Origin: Nyssa sinensis
Taxonomy: Eukaryota; Streptophyta; Magnoliopsida; Cornales; Nyssaceae
Length of the DNA: 64,000 nt
NCBI GenBank assembly: GCA_008638375.1
Contig: CM018035.1
Coordinates: forward strand, 23,882,307 to 23,946,306
Direction: 5' to 3'
A program made the translations under genes and the position numbers. Of the stretch, positions 55,978 through 64,000 are shown one piece after another. The notes under the pieces were generated by a model. The model was given only the letters and a program-made list of their open reading frames with translations. It ran no database searches and was not told where the DNA came from. The number at the start of each line of letters is the position of its first letter. The first letter of the stretch is position 1.

Positions 55978-58900
55978 TGTAAGGACCCAAAAAATATCAA
56001 AAGGTAATTTGATAAATAGCCAGCGTAGATTGAGATCAGATTTGGGATTAATGGAAGATGTGTTAGATAAATTGTAAAATGAGTTGATAAGTCATTACTA
56101 TGACACAGTGAGGAAGATGTGTCAGATAAATTTTAGTAATTTATTTGGGATTGGTGTGAACCTCAGGGTTACATAATCATTTACATGATGTAGATAAATA
56201 TAAAAATCCAAACTATAAAAATTATAGAAACGAACTGCATATTTGGAATCATAGCATTGAAATTCTCTAGGGTGCCAAATTTGGTAAAATTCTGAGTCAG
56301 TTTATTATCGGGCACGTGTACACGCATAGTTGGCCAATTGGCCATGTGGTACCTCGGGAAACATGAGAAGCTTCCCCAAGATGCCAAGTGAAATCTTCAA
56401 GAATATGACATGTGTTAAGAGTGCAATGGTGTAAGTGGTGTGCTAGTATATGTGTGGGTGCATGATTAAGAGACAAATTTGACTATTGATGTGTCTAGAT
56501 GGGACAAAAATGTGACCTCTCCCACTACTATTTCTCTCTCTCTCTCTCTCTCCCTCTCTCTCTATACTCTCAATCAAGAGTGTGTGCATGTGTGTGAAGT
56601 ATATACAAGTGTGTGTGTGCCATTATAACCATGAGATGGAAAAGAGGAGTATGTGTGTGTGGTGATGTACGTTTGTTGTGAGAGAGACAAATAGGTGTGT
56701 GCAAACAGTATGTGTGTGTGTGTGTGATATATGCTTGTGTGTGTTTGACACATAGAGAAGAACTGAACCAGAAAGGGAAAGAGAATGGACGAAAAAAAGA
56801 ATAAGAAAAAAGGAAGAGGAAGAAAAAGAAGAAGAAGAGAAAGAAGAATAAGGGGGCTGGACCGAGGCTGGGTTGCCACGGGTGGCCAACCACCAAGATT
56901 TCTATCTCTTCCCTCTCTCTCTAGAAACTGCAAGCATGGAGGCACAAGTAGGAATTTTGGACCTTACTTCCTGGTTCTACAGACACTAAAATTTCTAGAT
57001 TGGGTCATGGATGTGTGCATGGTTATATGTGTGTGTAAATCTGTGAATGCATATATATATATATATATAAACATATATATATATATATATATATACGTAC
57101 ATATGTATGTGTGTATATACATATGGTTGGTTGTGTTAGAGAATCACTAAGATTCTCATTGAAATTTTGGAAAACCTCTTGAGGGATTGCACATAGAGAA
57201 AGGGATTGATAGCTCACAATGATGGACCAAACAGGTGGAGAATCGTTTTAGTCAAAAAACTGGGAAATCGAGAGTCTCAAAAGAAGTGGATTGAGTTCCC
57301 AAGTGTTTTAGAAACTGAATGAAAGAAAATGGAAGGAAAACGGTGGTCGGAGAAGGCAGAACCAATGAGTCGCGATGGTTCACCGAAAAATCGTGGGTCA
57401 GTAGTTTCGAATGAATCTAATGGTCTTTAATGCCAGAAAATAACCTAAACTATGTAAAATGAAAAGATATAGAGGATAGAAAGAAAAAGAAGTAAAAAAA
57501 GGGTTTGGGGCTTTCTGGTGTATCGGCGTCGGAGGGGGTAACCGGCATCAGCGGTTCAAACATTGACCTGAGTCAATCAATTGGGTCGCGGGTTTGGGCT
57601 GTGGGCTAGACCTTGGTTTTGGGCTTGGATCATGGCTGTTTTACTATGCGAGTTGGGTTGACTGGTTTATCTTGGGCCTGGTTCAGACCTAAACCTGTTT
57701 CGGACAGAACTGGTTCACTATTGAATCAGTTCTTGATAATTAAAATTACAAAAATGCCATCCTCTTAATATATTGAAATTTAAATACAAATAAAATGAAA
57801 AATGGGACTTTCTTAAAATTTTTGGGTATTTTAGACTCAATGGTGGGGTCAATTTGAACATTTGGGGACCCGGGGTAGTCTCACCTAAATATAAAAAATT
57901 ATAAAAACACCCCTAATGCTAATTTAAGTAACATAAAGGCTAACTAAAATTCAGAAATGGCTATTCTAAGGTTTCTAGATGCCCAGAAATTCAAATATGA
58001 GACTAGATTGGACAAATTGGGACCCGGTAGTGGTCCCACCTAAATTAATAAAATGACAATTATGCCCCTAGATCTACATTGAATAATTAAAAGCCAAATT
58101 AAGATCCAAAAGAGACGTTTCCAATATTTTTGGACCCCAGGAACTCAAATGTGATATTAGATTAATGAAATGGAGACTCGGAGTGGTCCCACGTAAATAT
58201 ATGAAATTACTAAAATGCCCCTAACAGGGAACAAATATCTAAAAGAGTTAATAAAATGTAAAGATGACATCTTTAAGATTTTTGGATATTCTAGATTTGA
58301 TTCCGAGGTCAATTTTGTGAGACGGTATCTTGGTAGATACATAACTTATCTGGTAAATTACAAAAAAGGTCCTTATGGGCTTAAAGGACATTCAAATGAC
58401 TTAGAAATAATACGATAGGGTCCCTTTAGGGTTTTTGGGGTCCGGGAACACATTTTTGATGTGTAGGCTAATATATAATTAGTAGTGGGAAACCTTAATA
58501 CTTGACAAGACACTTTAGTGTTAAGGGTTAGAGTGGTCTCGAGGATGGAACAATGAGTGGGAAAAGTACTTGATGTATATTATGAAAGACACATTTAGTG
58601 TCTCATGGTATTGGGGTGATGATTGAGACTAGGGTGATATCTTGGTCGTTGGCATTATGTATCTATCATTTGATTTATGTGATGTGATTAGTATTAACGT
58701 TGGATATTTTTCATTAACTGGTTATTATGAATTCGACTATTATCATTGTTGGAATGATGCTTGACCTTTGCTTGATATTGTGGAATAAATATGGGTACCA
58801 TGTTGATACTATACTGTTATTTACATTTCCACCATGGATATATGGATATATATGAGCACTGTTGTTTCTATTATATGTTGGTAGATTGAATATGTTATAT

Positions 58901-60146
58901 TACACTAAATTTCGATTATTATGGACTTTGATGTTTACTGTTATTCATACTGTTGCATATACCTGAGTGGTGTGAGATTTGTGGGGATATTACTATTAAT
59001 GAGCATCGTGTGATGTGTGGAAGTGAGATATTTGGGATTATGGAATGAATGGTTTATGAGAAGAGGACTTGAAATAAAATTAGTCGTGTCTTTTGTGTGC
59101 TTTTGAGCGTGGTGAGATTGCGCCTTACCCAGGAGTTCTATCTGTGATAGGGATAATGTTTCCCATTGGCTTGCGAGTCATAAACCTGCGTGGATGGTCG
59201 TTTATCTCCATCGGGTTAGTAGCTCGTAAAGCACATAGGCTTATCAGGGGCCAATTAGGTGGAAACTTATTGGGATTGAGATTATTGAGAGATGAAATGA
59301 GATGCTTACTCACGATACTTGTCAAAACTGTGGTTCGGTCATACATATATATTATTCTTGTGCCTTTAAATAGGAAATAGAGGTGCTTTATGAGCTTGTA
59401 TGTTTACATTTATATCTTAAAATTCAGTCATGCATATACATTATTCTTGTGACTTTAAATAGAAAATTGAGGTGCTTCGTGAGGTTTGTATAAATATACT
59501 TATGTCTTGTATTCAACTTTGCATATACTGACTGTTTGGTTGTTATTGTTACACCACGTGAGGTGGTGCCATGTCTTATAGAATATATTGTCTATGCCTG
59601 ATTAGTAGATATTGCAATTTGAGATTGTCTTCTTTGGACTTGCAGCTTGCTTGTGTGTTTTGAGAAACCCTACTGAGCGTTATGGCTCACCCCTGTTATT
59701 TATGGGAATGGAAGGTCTTGACTTGAAAAAGGACACCTGTTGGCACTTTATAAGATGGACGGAAGTTAATGTAGTGTCTAGTTTACAATTATGTATTTAC
59801 TCAATTGTATTTATTAAGGGTGCTTATACCCTTCATACCTTGTCGTATATGTTATGTATATAAGGGACTGTTAGAGTCAACTCTAAACATTACCATGTTT
59901 TACACTATTGATGAATGGTTGGTATAGTGCCTTTGATAGTAATCAATTTTATTTAATTTCATTACGGGCCTTGAACAAGTCTAATTTGGGAACCAGACCG
60001 AAACCGATTAAAGAGAAAATTAAAGGAAATCAATTAAAAAAAAAGGCCAGTATTTTATACACTTCACTAGGATGGTTAGTCTTATCACTTTCCTTTTAGG
60101 ATCCCAATGACCCCTTAGTCTGGCCTTATGAGTTAGGGGTGTGACA
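55978..60146 (-). mobile_element. Solo long LTR, minus strand, inside copia C
   Basis: Read on the minus strand it starts TGTCACACCCCTAACTCATA (60146) and ends TTTGGGTCCTTACA (55978), 4,169 bases. Copia C is interrupted exactly here: the two coding flanks join as KEV and LENKEISINY. GTACCT occurs at both edges (55968-55973, 60148-60153) with 4 and 1-2 extra bases, which I read as the target duplication. Dyad repeats lie near 57840, 57990, 58145, 58290 and 58445. CT/CA and TA microsatellites lie at 56530-56740 and 57046-57096. No gag-pol is present. Confidence 0.8.
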
Positions 60147-62000
60147 TGTACCTCTTTAAGGATTATTTGTTCCACTTCAAGGGATACTACTTCTTCAGGA
60201 AGTATTTCCTCTTTAAAAGATGTTTGTTTACGTTTCTCATGTGGTATCAGTATACCAACGTTGGATTTACCAATCATCGTATGATGTGTGGTCTTTTTAG
60301 GAGTTGTCACTTCTTTTGTTCCTTGTGTCTTCCGCTTTCGAAGAAACTTATCTTTTGCACCGATAGGTTTACCACGCTTCAGGCATGACATAGATTCATT
60401 TGCTGCTGTAATGACAGATTTTCCTATAGGGACATCGATCTGTGTAGGAGTGTTTGTAGCTGGTATGTGCAATTTCATTATTTTTTTTTTTGTATCAGTG
60501 AATGCATCTATTAATTGATTGATAATATTTTACAAATGAATGATTCTTTGAACTTCTAGTTTACACTGATTAGTACGAGGATCAAGATGGACAAATGTTG
60601 ATTTATTCCAAGAAATTTTACGTTGAGCTTCTGGCTTCAGCTGCTTTCCCCCTAATGGTGGGAAAAACTGCCTTATCAAAATAACAATCGACAAATCATG
60701 CCATAAATAAATCACCTATCATAGGCTCAAGATATCTTATAATAGATGGAGAATCAAAACCAATATAAATCCCTAATCGTCTTTAGGGACCTATTTTAGT
60801 ATGTTGTGGGGGTGCTATAGGGACTTGTATTGCATAATCGAAAACTCTTAGGTGAGAGACATTTGGTGGGTTACCAAGTACAAGTTGTAAAGGGGAATAC
60901 TTATGATAAGCAATTGGCCTGATACGAATTATTGTTGTAACATGCAATATGGCATGCCCCCAGAAGTAGGTAGCTTTGTTCTTATAAGGAAAGGTCTAAT
61001 AATTAAATGAAGACGTTTGATAAAAAACTTTGTTAAACCATTTTGTGTGTGTACGTGAGCAATGAGATGTTCCACGTTAATTCTTATTGACATGCAATAT
61101 TCATTAAATGCTTGGGATGCAAACTCACCAACATTGTCAAGACGTATTGTCTTGATGGGATGATCGGGGAATTGTGCTCTTAATCAAATGATTTGAGTAA
61201 GAAGTCTTGTAAATGCTGCATTGCTAGACGAGAGTAAACAAACATGTGACCATTTAATTTACACATCTATCAATACCATGAAGCAATGAAATGGTCTACA
61301 CGGTGGATGAATGTGCCCACATATATCTCCTTGAATGCCTTCTAGAAATGTTGGAGATTCAACTCTAACCTTTGTGGAAGATGACCTTATTATTAATTTT
61401 CCCTGAGAACAAGCAGTACATGGATATTCACCTGGTGAAAAAAATCTTTTGATTTTTTTAGGGATGTCCATGTGCATTTTCAATAATTCTCTGCATCATT
61501 ATTGCCCCTGGTTGGCTAAGTCGGTCATGCCAAAGTATGAAAGTCTTTGGATTATTGAAATTCTGGTTCATCACGACATGTAATTCAATGGTATTTATAG
61601 TAGTTTGATATAGCCTAGATGAGAGAGCAGGAAGTTTCTCTAGGATATTTTTCCTATTTGAAACAACAGATGTGATACAAAGATATTCCCTACCACCTTC
61701 ATTAGTGGTCGCAATATGATACCCATTTCGGCGAATATCTTTAAAATTGAGCAATTTTCTACTAGATTTGCTAGAATATAAAACATCATTTATATAAAAT
61801 GTTGGCCTATTCAGCAACATGATGCCTACTCTTCTGGAACCTCCAATCACATTTTCAGCACCAGATAAGTGTTGACATTAGCTTCAGCTAATTTCAAGTT
61901 CAAGAAATATATTTTATATTGGAGGATTATGTGTGCAGTTGCACTGTCTACTAGACATATCTTCACCACTCATCTATCAATTCAGAATTATTTATCGTCA
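60147..62000 (-). pseudogene. copia C protease, integrase and linker
   Basis: From about 61990 downward: CLVDSATAH (protease Asp), LYSSKSSRKLLNFKDIRRNG, YLCITSVVSNRKNILEKLPA, TFILWHDRLSQPGAIMMQRI and IENAHGHP (pre-integrase), CTACSQGKLIIR, SPTFLEGIQGDICGHIHPPC (first integrase Asp), FMVLIDV, a decayed RLDN-GEF region at about 61150, then LDPRTNQCKLEVQRIIHL and the linker NTPTQIDVPIGKSVITAANE. It stops at 60147 at the LTR terminus. Several stops show it is inactive. Confidence 0.88.
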
Positions 62001-62280
62001 TGAGTAAAACACATATATGAAAAACAAATAGAAAGTTAAATTAAAATAACATAATTCAATACAAACATTACAAAAAAAGACTTAAACAACGTAAACATTA
62101 ATTGGTGTGTACATTGCCATCACCTATTAAATGATCAATTTTTTTATTAGGATCTGTAAAGAAATCTGAGACATCTAAGTGTGTAATATCAATTGGACTT
62201 TCAATAAAATTTATTTTATTTATTTTCCTTTGATTGAAGCTTAGTAAAGGTCCACCAAGTGCCTAGGTGTACGACATGTA
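62001..62280. other. AT-rich DNA at the upstream edge of copia C
   Basis: No gag or LTR of copia C can be recognised here. The stretch is short, AT-rich and without coding similarity. Confidence 0.4.
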
Positions 62281-62559
62281 TGTAATACTTGACCTGAATT
62301 GTAACCGAGCGAATCATATAAACTCGAGCCGATAGGGCTTTATGTTATGATATTGAACGAAATGGACGGTTGTGAAATCTAAATACTTTTGAATATACAG
62401 ATGATGCCCGGGCGATACCCGAGCAAGACATGAACGAACATCAAAATACGAGTACGTATAAGGGTATGTATATTTATGCATACATGCCGATAATATGAAA
62501 AAAATAAAAATAATATAAAGAAAAAAAAATAAAATAAAAAAATAATAATAAAACTCATG

Positions 62560-62598
<39 letters not shown>

Positions 62599-64000
62599 GG
62601 AAATATATATATATATATATATGTGTGTGTGTAGAGATTTGAAAAATGAGGGTAAATTTTTTGTTTTTGCCAGTAGGGCACTCGGTAGAGCGTTAAACAT
62701 GCATCGTTTGGGCATAAGTCATGTTTAAGAGCATAATTTGAATGTTCCATAGAAGAGAAAAATTCTTAGAATATTAAAATACACCTCATGTAAAAATTTG
62801 AGTCTATTCGGAGACAGTTTCAAAAATTGGACCAAAAGGGCATCCGGGTGGCCCGGTGGAAACGGCCAAACTCGGCCACAGGTGAAAATTTATTTTTTTG
62901 AAAATTTTCATTTAAAATGATTTTAAGAACTTTGGCTAAAACAAAATGTTGAATTAAGACGTTTCGGGACGGGTTGTAGTGTAACGGGGCCTAGACTCAT
63001 TAAGGGTAAAATGGTCATTTTGCACCTTTACCCCTCCACTATAAATACAGTCCCTAAATGTATTTTTTCCATTGTTTGGTCTGAAAATCAGAGCATAAGT
63101 CGTGCATGGAGAAAAATGGAGAAAAAACCTTAGGTTCTTCAAGCTTCAAGCCTCCAAAACTCATCTCTAGGCTTGGATTTTTGAAAAGGTTCATTCTAGG
63201 AAGTTGTTCCTCTCATCAACATCTATATTCTCACAGACCGGTTCGGCTATGCAGTGAACACAACTTCCCCGGTTTGAGAAAAATCATTTAAGGTATGATA
63301 TTTTGCTAAGTAAGGAATAGGATTAAGTTCAGGAGTGATTTACATGTTAATTGAGTGATTCATGTGTTTATTTGATGTTAGAAAATCACTTGGGATATAG
63401 TTGCTTTGAAAACTTACAGTTGGTAGTTTAGGTGCTTTTGTGTTCTTTGTCATTCTTTGGGAATTTGGAAAAATGATAAACATGAACCATAACTATAAGT
63501 GAAATTCATTGTATTCTAGCTTAGGTTCATGTAGAAAAAATCATGTAGTTTGAAAGTTATGATTTATTTAAGGTATTGGTGCTTTATGTATTTTGTAATC
63601 TTTGAGAATTTGTCAAAGTGATGAACATGTAACTTGTTTATATGTTTGATTCATTACATCCTAGCTATTGTTCATGTAGAGAAACTTTGTGGTTTGAGAG
63701 TTATGATTTATTCCATGAGTTGGTGGTTTGTGGATTTGTATTTTCTTTGAAAAATTGTTAAAGTAATGAACATGAGACTTGGTCATATACTTAATTCGTT
63801 GAATTGTAACCTACATTCATGTAGACAAAGTGTTGTGAATTTGAAGTTATGATTTACTTTATGAAAGAGGCATATTTTTAAGTCATGCTTCATGTGTGGA
63901 TAAAATGCTTCATTGAAATTGTATTATTGCATGGTAGAATCAAGGCATATTGGCATGGTGTGATTCCTTGGAAGCATAGTATGGGTTGAGCACGTGGTGC
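62281..64000 (-). mobile_element. Long-LTR copy, minus strand, cut by window end
   Basis: From 64000 downward the minus strand matches the LTR at 43112: GCACCACGTGCTCAACCCA and CCAAGGAATCACACCATGCC match the region at 43725-43780, and TCCTATTCCTTACTTAGCAA matches 44045-44060. Its 5' end lies outside the window. The left limit is placed at TGTAATACTT (62281), the expected inverse of a TTACA terminus, with low certainty. Confidence 0.6.
62560..62635. repeat. (TA)n microsatellites
   Basis: Two TA tracts (about 62560-62590 and 62604-62622) are separated by ATGAAATATGGAAA; the second runs into (TG)n. Confidence 0.9.

Larger units (their letters stand above)
54020..62000 (-). mobile_element. Decayed Ty1/copia element C, minus strand
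   Basis: This is the most complete copia copy in the window. From 62000 downward it has protease, pre-integrase, integrase, linker, then (after the LTR at 55978-60146) the reverse transcriptase and RNase H. LTRs and gag were not recognised. It differs from copies A and B and belongs to a family with motifs such as FMVLIDV, DPRTNQC and SQTRYVFTCGNTAISWRSTK. Confidence 0.85.

Noticed and set aside
56574..57150. Several 80-120-codon frames in the minus-strand LTR
   Set aside because: They are translations of CT/CA/TA repeats, with overlapping frames on both strands.
1..64000. CRISPR arrays, bacterial operons, integrated plant viruses
   Set aside because: Tandem repeats here lack unique spacers, no prokaryotic gene organisation exists, and no caulimovirus-type movement or coat protein was seen.

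Overview
This is nuclear genomic DNA from a flowering plant, most likely a eudicot with a large, transposon-rich genome. The evidence is two plant genes with GT-AG introns (RACK1 and the N-terminal part of PEX3), plant-type Ty1/copia polyproteins, a plant L1 LINE, an RTE LINE remnant, hAT elements, and AT-rich intergenic DNA full of microsatellites. Nothing bacterial, viral or CRISPR-like was seen. I cannot name the species.

Layout. 1-6.6 kb: intergenic DNA with two SINE-like copies, an RTE LINE remnant whose 5' part is inverted, and an old local duplication. 6.6-9.1 kb: a 2.4-kb non-autonomous hAT element with a second 1.0-kb hAT nested in it. 9.3-16.2 kb: a decayed plus-strand copia element (A), interrupted in its integrase by a 4.2-kb LINE with a clear 15-bp target duplication and by a second 1.3-kb insertion. 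16.6-17.4 kb: three exons of PEX3 on the minus strand, in frame with good splice sites; exon 1 and everything after residue ~165 are not visible. 17.4-22.8 kb: AT-rich intergenic DNA with CACTA-like subterminal repeats and a 137-bp tandem repeat. 22.8-34.3 kb: a decayed minus-strand copia element (B), broken by pieces of long LTRs, two of them placed tail to tail. 35.0-36.3 kb: a different LTR carrying a GC-rich minisatellite. 36.4-39.8 kb: RACK1, two exons, with a housekeeping-type promoter and a single extra A that breaks exon 1. 43.1-46.0 and 48.1-51.5 kb: two long solo LTRs with perfect 5-bp target duplications. 51.8-54.0 kb: a TIR element. 54.0-62.0 kb: a third copia element (C, minus), split by a 4.2-kb minus-strand solo LTR. 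62.3-64.0 kb: part of another such LTR, running off the window.

How it fits together. Only two host genes are recognisable; the rest is layered transposon insertion, and the nesting gives a relative order of events. The copia elements are the oldest layer, with many stops and frameshifts. The LINE and the long LTRs inserted into them later. The most unusual signal is in the long TGTCAC...TTACA LTR family. Its members carry a degenerate ~150-bp internal repeat with a small dyad (type GGACTC-7 nt-GAGTCC), and the dyad arms differ between copies with compensating changes. I found no coding internal region for this family anywhere in the window.
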